Assembly: GCF_017377575.1 (NCBI RefSeq)
Contig: NZ_JAFREM010000031.1
Location: 62,001-126,000 of the forward strand
Length of the DNA stretch: 64,000 nt
DNA from: Candidatus Enterococcus moelleringii
GTDB taxonomy: Bacteria > Bacillota > Bacilli > Lactobacillales > Enterococcaceae
Direction of reading: 5' to 3'
In this document: piece after piece, positions 18,520 to 27,543 of the stretch
Position numbering within the stretch: position 1 is the first letter of the stretch
Layout of the letters: each line of letters opens with the position of its first letter
Notes under the pieces: model-generated
What the model saw: only the letters and a program-made list of their open reading frames with translations
Told to the model about the DNA's origin: nothing
The model's database searches: none
Position numbers and translations under genes: made by a program

Positions 18520-19865
18520 TATTTTTCTCCTTTTTCAACAATTTTATCAATGGTTGATTGAACCGTTCCATCAACAAAATGGATCGTTAATTCTTTTTCT
18601 GTTAACTCTTTGACAGAGCGAATGACTTGATTCTCTTGGGTAGTATAAGTGTACCCTCGCCCCATTATTTTTAAAGGACTCAATAGGTCTAAAGAGGCAA
18701 TTGCATGCGCCATCTTCTGTCCCTTATTTTCCATTAATACTGTCATCTGCTGCTGTAATCGATTGGTTAAATAGTCAACCTGTTGCTGGGTGTTTTTCAC
18801 ACGATTCAACGGTGTTGCTTGCTCAAAACGTCCAATTACTTGAAGCAATTGTTTTTCTCGTTGATTGACTAAAACAGTCGTCTCCTGCTGCAGCCGTTGA
18901 GTCAAACGATCCAATTGAATACTTTGCGCTTCATAGAGCCGCATTGGCTGTCTAAAGATATAAGACTGCATGATTCGCTGGTATCGTTCTTTTTTGCGTT
19001 CCAGCAGGTTCAAATAGGCTTGTTCTAAACGGTTTTGCTTTTCCTTCAGTCTTAATAGTTCTTCGTTTAAAACGGGTACAGCCAGCTCGGCAGCTGCTGT
19101 TGGCGTAGCTGCTCGCACATCTGCTGCTAAATCAGCAATAGTTGTATCCGTTTCGTGCCCAACTGATGAAATGATCGGCAGTGGTGAAGCAGCAATTGCT
19201 CTAGCAACAACCTCTTCATTGAAAGGCCACAAGTCTTCAATCGACCCGCCACCTCGACCGATGATCATCGTATCAAATTCGCCAGCCTCTGCCCGCTTAA
19301 TATTTTTTACAATATTTTCAGCTGCTTTGTCCCCTTGAACAACGGTTGGAAACAGCACTAATTGTGCAATTGGATAACGTCGTTTGACTGTCGTAATGAT
19401 ATCCCTGATAACCGCGCCGCTGGGACTTGTTAATACCGCAATCCGTTTAGGAAATCTAGGAAGAGGTTTCTTAGGCAAGGAGAAAAGGCCTTCTTTGTTT
19501 AGCTTCTCTCTGAGTTCAGCCAATGCTTGATATAGCGCACCTACTCCATCAGGTTCCATATGTTCGATGTAAATTTGGTACATTCCGCTTGCTTCATACA
19601 AAGCGACTCTGCCGACAACTAAAACTTTCATTCCTTCTTTAGGAGTGAACTTCAGTTTTTGAAAAGCACCTTTGAACATAATGGCGTTGATCTTTGATTG
19701 TTCATCTTTCAAACTAAAATACTGGTGATTGTTAGGCCTTAAGCGAAAGTTCGATATTTCACCGGTAAGGTAGACACGATCCAAATAAGGATCGACATCA
19801 AATTTACGCTTGATATATTTATTTAAGGCACTAACTGTTAAATATTCCTGTGCCACATCATTCAC
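18519..19865 (-). CDS. xseA: Exodeoxyribonuclease VII large subunit
   Basis: Catalytic subunit of ExoVII, which degrades single-stranded DNA from both ends. The 448-residue protein has an N-terminal OB fold ([24 protein letters not shown]), a catalytic domain with [31 protein letters not shown] and [16 protein letters not shown], and a long coiled coil followed by GRGYTYTTQ near the end. It overlaps the end of folD by 8 nt and xseB by 1 nt. Confidence 0.97.
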   Translation of the reverse strand: MNDVAQEYLTVSALNKYIKRKFDVDPYLDRVYLTGEISNFRLRPNNHQYFSLKDEQSKINAIMFKGAFQKLKFTPKEGMKVLVVGRVALYEASGMYQIYIEHMEPDGVGALYQALAELREKLNKEGLFSLPKKPLPRFPKRIAVLTSPSGAVIRDIITTVKRRYPIAQLVLFPTVVQGDKAAENIVKNIKRAEAGEFDTMIIGRGGGSIEDLWPFNEEVVARAIAASPLPIISSVGHETDTTIADLAADVRAATPTAAAELAVPVLNEELLRLKEKQNRLEQAYLNLLERKKERYQRIMQSYIFRQPMRLYEAQSIQLDRLTQRLQQETTVLVNQREKQLLQVIGRFEQATPLNRVKNTQQQVDYLTNRLQQQMTVLMENKGQKMAHAIASLDLLSPLKIMGRGYTYTTQENQVIRSVKELTEKELTIHFVDGTVQSTIDKIVEKGEK

Positions 19866-20712
19866 CTAGTTTCTGCCGTCGACACGCCTCAACTGTCTGC
19901 TGCATTAGCATCGTAATTGTCATTGGACCTACTCCCCGAGGAACAGGCGTGATAAAACCAGCTATTGGTTCCACTTCGTCAAATTTAACATCACCGATTA
20001 GTTTTCCCGCTTCGTTACGGTTCATTCCTACATCAATGACTACAGCACCCGGCTTAATAAACTCTTTCGTCACAAAATGCCCTTGACCAATTGCAACAAT
20101 TAAAATGTCGGCTTTTTTTGCCAATTCCGGCAAGTTGGCCGTTTTAGAATGGGCAATGGTTACCGTTGCGTTTTCTGCCAATAATAGATGCGCCATCGGT
20201 TTGCCTACAATATTGCTGCGTCCGATAATTACAGCCTGTTTTCCAGCTAAAGAAATTTCATAAGCTTCAAACATTTTCATGATGCCATATGGGGTACATG
20301 GGATCATGTGAGGTGCTCCGGCAAATAATCGCCCTAAATTCATTGGGTGAAACCCATCAACGTCCTTAATCGGATCAATCGCTAAAAGTACTTTTTCTTC
20401 ATCAATATGCTTTGGTAATGGCAATTGAACTAAAATACCGTGAAATTCTTCTGCTTGGTTAAAATGTTCAATTTCTTTTAACAATTCATCCTCTGAAATT
20501 GTAGCTGGGTAGCGCATAACCTTTGAATGGATACCGATGCGTTGAGCAGCCAGTTGTTTGTTTTTTACATAAGTCTGACTAGCAGCATTCTCCCCAACTA
20601 ATAAAACGACAAGCCCGGGACGCAGTCCGGCTTTTTCTAGTTCTTTTACTTCTACTGCGGTAGCATCTTGAAGCTTCTCCGCTAATTCTTTTCCATTGAT
20701 AATTGTTCCCAT
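19858..20712 (-). CDS. folD: Methylenetetrahydrofolate dehydrogenase/cyclohydrolase FolD
   Basis: Bifunctional C1 enzyme that interconverts 5,10-methylene-THF and 10-formyl-THF. The 284-residue protein shows YVKNKQLAAQRIGI (catalytic lysine), GILVQLPLPKHI, DVDGFHPMNLGRL, CTPYGIMKM, the NADP site VIIGRSNIVGKPMAHLL and GFITPVPRGVGPMT. The ATG at 20712 was chosen because AGGGGTGG precedes it; an upstream ATG at 20730 would have no site. Confidence 0.97.
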   Translation of the reverse strand: MGTIINGKELAEKLQDATAVEVKELEKAGLRPGLVVLLVGENAASQTYVKNKQLAAQRIGIHSKVMRYPATISEDELLKEIEHFNQAEEFHGILVQLPLPKHIDEEKVLLAIDPIKDVDGFHPMNLGRLFAGAPHMIPCTPYGIMKMFEAYEISLAGKQAVIIGRSNIVGKPMAHLLLAENATVTIAHSKTANLPELAKKADILIVAIGQGHFVTKEFIKPGAVVIDVGMNRNEAGKLIGDVKFDEVEPIAGFITPVPRGVGPMTITMLMQQTVEACRRQKLGE

Positions 20713-20743
20713 ACTTCCACCCCTGTACATCTGTGTGATTTGA

Positions 20744-20792
20744 AATGAAGCTGGAAAAAATAGCTCAATTAGCTATTTTCCCCAGCTTCATT
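20744..20792 (-). terminator. Nested hairpin between nusB and folD
   Basis: An outer stem (AATGAAGCTGG with CCAGCTTCATT) encloses an inner stem TAGCT/AGCTA that runs into six T on the minus strand. It overlaps the end of nusB. It may act as a terminator or attenuator that lowers transcription into folD. Confidence 0.6.
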
Positions 20793-21227
20793 AATTTCTT
20801 TCATTACATTCGATAAAATACCATTCACGAATTTTCTTGATTGGTCATCGCTAAACGTTTTAGCTAATTCAATTGCTTCATTTAATACTACACGATTAGG
20901 TACTTTCTCGTTATAAAGCATTTCATAAATACCAATTCGCAAGATAATCAAATCCATTTTGGCAATTCGTTGAATCGACCAATTAGAACGCAAATGTTTT
21001 TGGATAATTTGATCTAATTCAGCTTTTTGGTCTAGGACACCACCTACTAATTCGTCTAAATAGATAGGCACAAATGCATCTTCTTCTTCACTAACCCATT
21101 CAGCCTGATCTAAGCTCAACGCGTGATTGATTGCATCTTTTTTAGTTAATTCTTGGTTAAAATCCAACGGAAAAAGTGCCTGCAAGGCTTTTTCGCGGAT
21201 TTCATGACGTGATAACTCTTTACTCAT
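20769..21227 (-). CDS. nusB: Transcription antitermination factor NusB
   Basis: RNA-binding helical protein that, with S10 (NusE), supports rRNA antitermination. The 152-residue protein has RHEIREKALQALFPLDF near the start and the C-terminal PNRVVLNEAIELAKTFSDDQSRKFVNGILSNV block (given here in two recognisable parts, VVLNEAIELAK and RKFVNGILSNV). The start at 21227 follows GAGGAAA and overlaps the end of the asp23-like gene by 8 nt; longer in-frame starts lie deeper in that gene. Confidence 0.95.
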   Translation of the reverse strand: MSKELSRHEIREKALQALFPLDFNQELTKKDAINHALSLDQAEWVSEEEDAFVPIYLDELVGGVLDQKAELDQIIQKHLRSNWSIQRIAKMDLIILRIGIYEMLYNEKVPNRVVLNEAIELAKTFSDDQSRKFVNGILSNVMKEINEAGENS

Positions 21228-21645
21228 CGTTTTCCTCTTCATCATTGAATAGTTCTTCAAGGGTTGGTTGTTCCAATTTCTCCGCTACTACACCAACCAC
21301 ATGGACATTTACTTCGCTTAGCGCAACATCCGTCATAAATAAAACTTGCTGTTTCACACGTTCCTGCATATCCATCGCTACTTTAGGTACAGAAATACCA
21401 TACTCAAGATACGTATAGATATCGACTTTTAGTCCTTGCTCATCGTTGGTTAAGTAAACACCTTTTCCATGAGCAGCTTTTCCTAAAAGCTCAGTGACAT
21501 TGTTGGCAAATGATCCCCGCATGCCATAGACACCTGCTACTTTTGATGCAGCAATTCCGATAATAACTTCAATGACTTCTGGAGCAATAATAATTTCGCC
21601 AAGATCTTGATTTTCCCGTAAAACTAAATTTTTTTCATCTGCCAT
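21220..21645 (-). CDS. Asp23/Gls24 family protein (YqhY type)
   Basis: A 141-residue protein with IIIAPEVIEVIIGIAASKVAGV, GMRG, and VDIYTYLEYGISVPKVAMDMQ, the Asp23 domain. In Bacillus the homologue yqhY sits with acc genes and nusB and is linked to fatty acid synthesis control; other Asp23 proteins coat the membrane. The acidic C-terminal tail is rich in Asp and Glu. Here it stands between efp and nusB. Gene-level function is uncertain. Confidence 0.9.
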   Translation of the reverse strand: MADEKNLVLRENQDLGEIIIAPEVIEVIIGIAASKVAGVYGMRGSFANNVTELLGKAAHGKGVYLTNDEQGLKVDIYTYLEYGISVPKVAMDMQERVKQQVLFMTDVALSEVNVHVVGVVAEKLEQPTLEELFNDEEENDE

Positions 21646-21659
21646 ATTAACTCTCTCCT

Positions 21660-22217
21660 TTATGCCCGTGAGACATAACTACCGTCTTGGGTATTAACGA
21701 TCAGTTTATCTCCTTGATTAACGAAAAATGGAACATTAACTGTCAAACCAGTTTCCATTATCGCTGGTTTTGAACCACCAGAAGAAGTGTCTCCCTTGAT
21801 GTTTGGTTCAGTTTCAGCTACTTCTAAAGTAACGGTATTTGGTAAATCGACACCTAAGATTTCACTGCCGTACATAATTACATTTAATTCAGTATTTTCT
21901 AATACGTAGCGCATCTCATCTTCTATCTGTGTTTGCGGAATCTCGATTTGTTCATAATTATCCATATCCATGAATACGTAGTTGCCGCCATCATCGTACA
22001 AATATTGCATTTTACGATTATCGATTTGAGCTTTTGCTACTTTTTCACCTGCGCGGAAGGTTTTTTCCTGCACCCCACCCGTACGCAAATTTTTTAATTT
22101 CGAACGAACAAAAGCAGCACCTTTTCCGGGTTTTACGTGTTGGAAATCAACGACGCGCCAGATACCACCATCTACTTCAATTGTTAACCCAGTTTTAAAA
22201 TCATTTACTGAGATCAT
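21660..22217 (-). CDS. efp: Elongation factor P
   Basis: tRNA-shaped factor that rescues ribosomes stalled at polyproline. The 185-residue protein has three beta-barrel domains: [20 protein letters not shown], the tip loop [15 protein letters not shown] with the conserved lysine, and the OB-like [17 protein letters not shown] and GSYVSRA end. The start at 22217 follows AGGAGGAAT; an upstream in-frame ATG would overlap the Shine-Dalgarno. Confidence 0.97.
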   Translation of the reverse strand: MISVNDFKTGLTIEVDGGIWRVVDFQHVKPGKGAAFVRSKLKNLRTGGVQEKTFRAGEKVAKAQIDNRKMQYLYDDGGNYVFMDMDNYEQIEIPQTQIEDEMRYVLENTELNVIMYGSEILGVDLPNTVTLEVAETEPNIKGDTSSGGSKPAIMETGLTVNVPFFVNQGDKLIVNTQDGSYVSRA

Positions 22218-22294
22218 TACTATTCCTCCTTGATTCATATCAACTAGAGATTTGTTACTAGTTTATCATTTCTTGGACGCTTACGCTACCACTA

Positions 22295-23362
22295 CTAGAG
22301 AATGATTAGCTCCTTTGGTGAATGGGTTAATATACGATTCCCCTGTTCCAGAATAACTAAATCATCTTCGATTCGAACGCCGCCTAATCCACTAATATAA
22401 ATTCCAGGTTCATCAGTGACAACATTCCCTACTTTTAAAGGTTCTTCATTCACCCAACTCAAGTTAGGTCCCTCGTGAATGTCCAGTCCAATCCCATGAC
22501 CTGTTGAGTGACCAAAAGCATCGCCATAGCCAGCTTCGGCAATGATTGAACGAGCAGCGTCATCTAACTGTTGTCCGGTAACTCCAGCTTTTGCTTGTGC
22601 GATAACATTAAGCTGTGCTTCAAGCACGATTTCGTAAATCTCTTTTAATTGTTCTCCGGGGTCACCAATTGCGAATGTCCGAGTAATGTCAGAAACATAC
22701 CCTTGGTAAATACAACCAAAATCCAAAGTAACCATTTCGCCGCGTTCAATGATTTTCTCACTAGCAACACCGTGAGGAAGGGCTGAACGAACACCCGAAG
22801 CGACAATAGTATCAAAAGAAGTCCCCGTCGCTCCTAAAGAACGCATGTAAAAGTCTAATTGATTGGCTACCTCAATCTCTGTCATACCTGGCCGAATCAT
22901 TTTCAACACATGGTCAAAACCAGCATCAGCTATACTGCAAGCTTTTTCGATAATAGCTAACTCAGATTCATCTTTTTGTTCTCGCAACTGCTCGATTAAG
23001 CCACTAGCTGGTGCAAATTCTGCTTCAAGAATCTCTTCATAAGCTGAATATTCTGCAAAAGTGATAAAACTATCTTCAAAGCCTAATGAAGAAATTTGAT
23101 CCTTCTCAACTAGATCAGCTACCACTTCACCAATTATCCCTTGGTGTTGTAAGATCGTCATACCGTGTACCTGTTCGGCAGCTTGTTCAACATAACGAAA
23201 ATCTGTGATGAAATAAGCATTTTCTAACGTGACAACTGCTATGCCAGCAGTTCCAGTAAAATTAGTTAAGTAGCGCAAATTCGCTGGGCTTGTAACCAAA
23301 TAACCGTCCAGTATTTCTTCTTTCATTAAATCCCTTAATCTATTGATTCTTTCTAGCATCAT
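22295..23362 (-). CDS. M24 family Xaa-Pro peptidase
   Basis: Metallopeptidase of the pita-bread fold, probably an intracellular Xaa-Pro aminopeptidase or dipeptidase (the yqhT/pepQ place next to efp). The 355-residue protein has a creatinase N-terminal domain, then all five metal ligands: two Asp in VTLDFGCIYQGYVSDITRTF, His in GHSTGHGIGLDIHEGP, Glu in TDEPGIYI and Glu in GVRIEDDLVI. A GAGGCGG site precedes ATGATG, so the start could be 23362 or 23359. The link with EF-P, which handles polyproline, is a recurrent one. Confidence 0.92.
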   Translation of the reverse strand: MMLERINRLRDLMKEEILDGYLVTSPANLRYLTNFTGTAGIAVVTLENAYFITDFRYVEQAAEQVHGMTILQHQGIIGEVVADLVEKDQISSLGFEDSFITFAEYSAYEEILEAEFAPASGLIEQLREQKDESELAIIEKACSIADAGFDHVLKMIRPGMTEIEVANQLDFYMRSLGATGTSFDTIVASGVRSALPHGVASEKIIERGEMVTLDFGCIYQGYVSDITRTFAIGDPGEQLKEIYEIVLEAQLNVIAQAKAGVTGQQLDDAARSIIAEAGYGDAFGHSTGHGIGLDIHEGPNLSWVNEEPLKVGNVVTDEPGIYISGLGGVRIEDDLVILEQGNRILTHSPKELIIL

Positions 23363-23384
23363 TTACCGCCTCATTTCCCTACCT

Positions 23385-23390
23385 ATTATA
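23385..23390 (-). promoter_or_regulatory. Extended -10 promoter for the M24 peptidase-efp operon
   Basis: On the minus strand TGTTATAAT gives a consensus extended -10 (TGn-TATAAT), 23 nt before the start of the M24 gene. No good -35 is visible, which fits extended -10 promoters. Confidence 0.6.
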
Positions 23391-23414
23391 ACAAAAACTA
23401 ATCAAACACAAAAA

Positions 23415-23440
23415 GAAACAGGAGCAAAAACTCCTGTTTC
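23415..23440 (-). terminator. Intrinsic terminator of the M20-DUF3100 operon
   Basis: GAAACAGGAG pairs with CTCCTGTTTC over a 6-nt loop, followed on the minus strand by TTTTTG. It separates the upstream M20 transcription unit from the efp operon. Confidence 0.9.
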
Positions 23441-23522
23441 AGTGACGATTTATGGAAATTGATAACAATACTAAAATATTTGCAAACAGCTAATTTACTC
23501 TCTATAGAAAGCAATTATACTG

Positions 23523-24011
23523 CTACCTTCCAGAAAGGATTAGCCCAATTTGAGCAATAATAGCACTTCCTAAATACGTTCCGATGAAGACAAAGATAGC
23601 AACAATGGCCACTTTCCATGAAGTTTTTCTCAAATCCATCAGACTATCTGCCACTGACAATCCCGCAAAAGCTAAAATAGGTGTTGTGATCGACAAGAAA
23701 TCAACCCCGGCAATCGCTTGAACAAAAAAGTCTGACATTAAGCAAAAGAATAATGACACTAAAGAAACCCAACCTAAAATGGGAAAATCAGCTAGTATCT
23801 TAATTCCCGTTTTCTTCACCATTGCTGAAACGAAAACACCAATCATGGAAAATACCCAAAGTACAACTAACCCTTGAATGGTTTGCATGTTGATTGGAGT
23901 TGAATCTGGATTTTTGACTAGCTTCACAGCCTGCGTAAACAAAATCAGACTAACACTCAATAGTAAAACAAAAGAAATTTTGATGTATTCATTAGTTTGT
24001 TTCTTTTCCAC
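23523..24011 (-). CDS. Five-helix membrane protein, partner of the DUF3100 protein
   Basis: A 162-residue very hydrophobic protein with about five membrane spans. It overlaps the end of the preceding DUF3100-like gene by 20 nt, which suggests that the two are one translated unit and probably one complex. No named family is recognised with confidence. An acidic or catalytic motif is not visible; DSLMDLRKTSWK forms a short loop. Most likely the small subunit of a two-gene transporter for the product or substrate of the adjacent M20 hydrolase; this is inference from context. Confidence 0.7.
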   Translation of the reverse strand: MEKKQTNEYIKISFVLLLSVSLILFTQAVKLVKNPDSTPINMQTIQGLVVLWVFSMIGVFVSAMVKKTGIKILADFPILGWVSLVSLFFCLMSDFFVQAIAGVDFLSITTPILAFAGLSVADSLMDLRKTSWKVAIVAIFVFIGTYLGSAIIAQIGLILSGR

Positions 24012-24798
24012 GACGTGATCCTCCTGTTAATAAATTGTACATAAAGCGCTGCAAAGGAACGGCAATGAACACCATTGTATAAGTTCCTAAAAAGCTGGTC
24101 AGCAACTGGCTGGCAGCCGCATAAGCCGCAATCGTTGTTTCATTTTCAGGCATCAAAGCAATTAAAGATGACGATGCCGCAGTCATCATACTTGCAGAAC
24201 CAACCCCCGAACTCATAGCTAACGCCCGGTAATCCAAACCAAGACCTGCCATAATTGGCGCAAAAATACTAAAGAAAATTGAGCCAAAAAGCGTTCCGAT
24301 CAAATAAAGTGACAATACGCCTCTTCCTTCAGGAGAATTTAGTGTGTATTTTTCTGAAATATACGCTAGCTCCCCTTCACGACCTAAACCTAAAGTAGCA
24401 CCGATTGCTTCCCGACGAAGTCCTAGGAATAAAGCAACTGGCAAGCCTAAAATAACTGTCCCTACATTTCCCAATTCTTGGAATAAAAAGACCCATCCCA
24501 CACTCAAAATTTCCCGCAACCGAGGTGCTACATCGGCACCGTAGCGAGCCATTAACGGCAGCATAATGTACAACAAGTATTTGGCCGAAAATTGAATATT
24601 AGTTTTAGAATATATTTTGGCTATTAGCCCTTTACGAATCATCGGCAACCCTAACAGCATCGCAATTAACACGGAGAAAACTAAAGGTAAAACAGTAATA
24701 GTCGTATTACCGATGGAAATAAATTGCATACCAATCATCTCGGCAATAGTAACCACTACAACAACAAAACCAATTAAAAATACTAACTGCTTTTTCAT
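23992..24798 (-). CDS. DUF3100-like multi-span membrane protein
   Basis: A 268-residue protein with about eight membrane spans. PLMARYGADVAPRLREIL, LGLGREGELAYISEKYTLNS and MSSGVGSASMMTAASSSL are the polar or small-residue parts and resemble DUF3100, a family that stands next to amidohydrolases in enterococci and listeriae. It lies directly after the M20 hydrolase gene (4-nt overlap) and overlaps the next gene by 20 nt. The likely role is uptake or release of an amino acyl or benzoyl-glutamate type compound. Function not shown by the sequence. Confidence 0.7.
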   Translation of the reverse strand: MKKQLVFLIGFVVVVVTIAEMIGMQFISIGNTTITVLPLVFSVLIAMLLGLPMIRKGLIAKIYSKTNIQFSAKYLLYIMLPLMARYGADVAPRLREILSVGWVFLFQELGNVGTVILGLPVALFLGLRREAIGATLGLGREGELAYISEKYTLNSPEGRGVLSLYLIGTLFGSIFFSIFAPIMAGLGLDYRALAMSSGVGSASMMTAASSSLIALMPENETTIAAYAAASQLLTSFLGTYTMVFIAVPLQRFMYNLLTGGSRRGKETN

Positions 24799-26066
24799 AC
24801 AACTCCCCCATCAATCGAATCAATTAATTTTTTATACTCCTCAAATGATCGACGATAGAATTTCGTCGAATCCAAATTTCCAGACATTTCAGCAAAAACT
24901 GTTACTAAAAATTCTGGGAAAGTTTTCAAAACAAAATCTGGATCAATCATCTTAAAATCATCCCCATGAATGGTGCCTTCAAAACCACCATAGCTGATTT
25001 GGATGCACGGCCGCATAAAAGCAAGATCCCCAATATCGCCAGCCGCAGCTATACCTCCACGATCATCAATAATATCTGGAATAGCGTCACATTTTGAAAA
25101 AGCCGTTTCCACAAAAGTATTCAAATAGCGGTCTTGAACAAATGGTAAATAGCCCATTTCCGTTTCAATTGAAACTCCACCTTCCAAAGCATAGGCGCTT
25201 CCTTGAGCCGCGTGATCTAATTTTTTAGCAACTTCTGGCATGTATTCTAATGTTTTGCAACGCAAATCAGTTCCTACAGTGATCCGATTCGGAATAACAT
25301 TCGTAGACATGTCGCTTTCCATAACAATCGGATTCACACGAATAGATTCTGTGTCTTTAAATTGCTGACGGCTCAAACCAATTGCAGTATTAAACAAGGT
25401 TGAGATACTGTATGCATTGATTCCAGAAAACGGATCAAACCCGGCATGAACGGCTTTTCCAGAAAAATAATATTTTTTATACAAAAATCCAGCTAAATCG
25501 CAATTCACCTCAATGGTTGGCCGTTCAAACAATTCACCAATCGCATGCACACATACACCAAAATCAATATCATCAAAAATCCCCAACGACATTGCTTCGG
25601 GCTTTCCACCAAGAAATTGAATTTTGCCAGCTTCACGAAGTTGTTTGCGGAAATCTAAATCTAAATATTCTTCCGCGGGTACAAAAACGAAACAGAGATT
25701 GAAGTCTAAGCGCTCATACTCTTTAGTTTTTACGTAATGATTATATAACGCTAATGCAATTGCCACTTGAGTGAAGTGTCCACAATTGTGGGCGGCTCCC
25801 GTTTCCGGATCAGCCTGAAAATGAGTTGGGGCGTATACAGCATCCAATTCCGCGATAAAACACATGGTTCGTTCCTTGCCTTGGGACAAGTAAGTCTTAA
25901 TACCCGTGTCTGAAAATTGCGAAAATTCAATCTCTGGATTGATTCTTCTTAACTCTTCGATAACTTTTTGAGATGTTCGCTGTTCCTTGTACCCTAGCTC
26001 TGGATGCAAAAACAAGTCTTCGGTAAACGGTAATAATTGTTCATAGTACTGAGAAAAAGTTGTCAT
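24795..26066 (-). CDS. M20 family amidohydrolase
   Basis: A 423-residue zinc hydrolase of the M20 (AbgB-like) group. Visible motifs are HPELGYKEQRTS near residue 17, NCGHFTQVAIA near 94, the Glu pair in VPAEEYLDL near 132, and a dimerisation domain from about 190 with GKAVHAGFDPFSGINA. The usual CGHDxHxA box reads CGHFTQVA, so the Asp and second His are replaced by Phe and Gln; a Gln there is found in part of the family. It likely hydrolyses an amide or dipeptide that the two membrane proteins behind it handle. RBS GAGGTAGAAT is close to the ATG. Confidence 0.85.
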   Translation of the reverse strand: MTTFSQYYEQLLPFTEDLFLHPELGYKEQRTSQKVIEELRRINPEIEFSQFSDTGIKTYLSQGKERTMCFIAELDAVYAPTHFQADPETGAAHNCGHFTQVAIALALYNHYVKTKEYERLDFNLCFVFVPAEEYLDLDFRKQLREAGKIQFLGGKPEAMSLGIFDDIDFGVCVHAIGELFERPTIEVNCDLAGFLYKKYYFSGKAVHAGFDPFSGINAYSISTLFNTAIGLSRQQFKDTESIRVNPIVMESDMSTNVIPNRITVGTDLRCKTLEYMPEVAKKLDHAAQGSAYALEGGVSIETEMGYLPFVQDRYLNTFVETAFSKCDAIPDIIDDRGGIAAAGDIGDLAFMRPCIQISYGGFEGTIHGDDFKMIDPDFVLKTFPEFLVTVFAEMSGNLDSTKFYRRSFEEYKKLIDSIDGGVV

Positions 26067-26096
26067 ATTCTACCTCCTATTAAATGAATCTATTTT

Positions 26097-26125
26097 ATAT
26101 TACCGATATCCATGAGAAATTTCAA
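26097..26125 (-). promoter_or_regulatory. Sigma-70 promoter of the M20-DUF3100 operon
   Basis: On the minus strand TTGAAA (26125-26120), a 17-nt spacer and TAATAT (26102-26097) lie 31 nt before the M20 start. Box quality and spacing are good. Confidence 0.75.
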
Positions 26126-26303
26126 TCACTTCAAGGTAAAGATGAATTCTTTTTGTTTACTAACCATAAAAGATGGCGATATTCCGACTTTTTTGAAAGG
26201 ATGAATAGCAGTAACGTAATCAATCAGAATCATCTATTAAAATAACCATAAATAAAAAAAGTCCTTCGAACATTCAGTTTTTTCTAAAAAAATTTCATAC
26301 CGG

Positions 26304-26437
26304 CTAACTTGCACCTTTTTTTGGAGCAGTAGCGTAATAAACTTGATAAATCAACATTTCCCAAAAATGACCTTGCAAGTTAGAGGGGTCCATTGCAACT
26401 TAGCGAATTTTGCATTTTTAAAAATCTAGTGTAAATT
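26304..26437 (+). promoter_or_regulatory. Promoter with repeated TTGCAA(G/C)TTAG elements upstream of the DUF2922 gene pair
   Basis: Two direct copies, TTGCAAGTTAG (26373-26383) and TTGCAACTTAG (26393-26403), are exactly 20 bp apart; an inverted copy CTAACTTGCA lies at 26304-26313. The second copy ends 6 bp before a candidate promoter TTGCAT (26410-26415), 16 nt, TAAATT (26432-26437). This layout looks like a binding site for an activator. The rest of the 410-bp gap (26067-26479) is AT-rich and shows no further gene. Confidence 0.55.
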
Positions 26438-26479
26438 CTACCTATCGGCCGAAGATAAAATAAAATGGAGGAACTACTT

Positions 26480-26863
26480 ATGGAAAAACAACCTTTTTCA
26501 CCCCAAATGCTATTTAACTTAAAACTTGAAACTTTAGAACAAAGAATTACCGAGTATTATGAAGAATCCCAGGATGGCGCAACGACTATTCAACTACTTT
26601 TAGCTTTGCGGGTTCGCTATCAATTAGGAGCAGAAGAGTTTGACTTAGTCTTAAAAGATCTGGTCCATCATTTATTCACGCGTACCAAAGTCAGTCGCAG
26701 CATGAAGCGCTTTTTCTACTATTTTGTGGATTACTTTGAAGTTTTAGAATGGGAAAAATTGACCTTGAAGCTCTTCCCTGTCAGAAATTTTATTGAGAAA
26801 GCCAAATCAATCGTCAAGTCGCAAATAACCAAATTTTTGCCGACTGAAACGGCTGTACCTTGA
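26480..26863 (+). CDS. Uncharacterised protein, first gene of the DUF2922 pair
   Basis: A 127-residue protein with no family recognised. It is rich in Leu, Glu, Phe and Lys, with predicted helices and no signal peptide or membrane span. A cluster of aromatic and basic residues lies near 70-100 (SRSMKRFFYYFVDYFEVLEW). The ATG at 26480 is chosen because GGAGGA precedes it by seven nt; an in-frame ATG at 26465 would place that site inside the gene. It is followed 58 nt later by a DUF2922-containing gene on the same strand, so they are probably one operon. Confidence 0.7.
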   Translation: MEKQPFSPQMLFNLKLETLEQRITEYYEESQDGATTIQLLLALRVRYQLGAEEFDLVLKDLVHHLFTRTKVSRSMKRFFYYFVDYFEVLEWEKLTLKLFPVRNFIEKAKSIVKSQITKFLPTETAVP

Positions 26864-26921
26864 GAAACGTCAATTATTACCTGTCACTTACACAATAATT
26901 TAACGAAAGGAGATTATCGAA

Positions 26922-27458
26922 ATGATCAAACTAGTTAGCACTTTCCTAAATAGCGAGGGGAACAAACACACATTGAACGTGAAAGACCCTAATACTGAGA
27001 AGAGTCCTGAAGAGATCAAAGAAGCTTTAGAATTGCTGACAATTTTGGATATATTTGAAAAAGATGGCGTTGGTTTATTTCAAGAGGTCGTCAGTGCTAA
27101 ATACGTGGAAACAATTGAAACACCGATTTTTAATGAAGAGAAATTATTTGGGGAACCAGATGAATCGATTGCTTTCAATCAAGCAAGTTTACAGCTGCCT
27201 TGGCAAAAACTGCCTACTGCTCCAGTGATGGCAGAACTTCCGGCTAACTATTTGATTCAAATTAATTTACCAGAACAAAGAACATTTTTAGAACAACAGA
27301 CAAAATATTCAAGTCATGAACCACAGGTAGAGGTAACCGAGCCCTCTATCAAACGTATAAAATCCTACAATCGTATTAGAGAGCTGGCCCAACGAAAGAT
27401 CAGGCGCACACTGAAAGAACGTCAACGCAAGAGTCCGCCTGATCCGCCAATTCATTAA
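26922..27458 (+). CDS. DUF2922 domain protein with a long basic C-terminal extension
   Basis: Residues 1 to about 70 (start MIKLVSTFLNSEGNKHTLNV, then SPEEIKEALELLTILDIFEKDG and VVSAKYVETIET) match the DUF2922 pattern of small Bacillales and Lactobacillales proteins of about 70-75 aa. Here 100 more residues follow. They include a Gln/Pro-rich middle and a strongly basic tail (RIRELAQRKIRRTLKERQRK) that could bind nucleic acid or acidic lipid. AAAGGAG precedes the ATG. Function of the domain is unknown. The fusion is unusual for the family as I know it. Confidence 0.7.
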   Translation: MIKLVSTFLNSEGNKHTLNVKDPNTEKSPEEIKEALELLTILDIFEKDGVGLFQEVVSAKYVETIETPIFNEEKLFGEPDESIAFNQASLQLPWQKLPTAPVMAELPANYLIQINLPEQRTFLEQQTKYSSHEPQVEVTEPSIKRIKSYNRIRELAQRKIRRTLKERQRKSPPDPPIH

Positions 27459-27543
27459 TTTCCCTACACCCGTCATGTTCCTTGACAACTGAATAATTCG
27501 CTAGTGTGTGTCGCAAGATAATGCTCTTGTACATCGGCTATTT

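Noticed and set aside
26304-26403. A T-box or riboswitch before the DUF2922 pair.
   Set aside because: No AGGGTGGNACCGCG box or known aptamer core is present; the repeats look like DNA sites.
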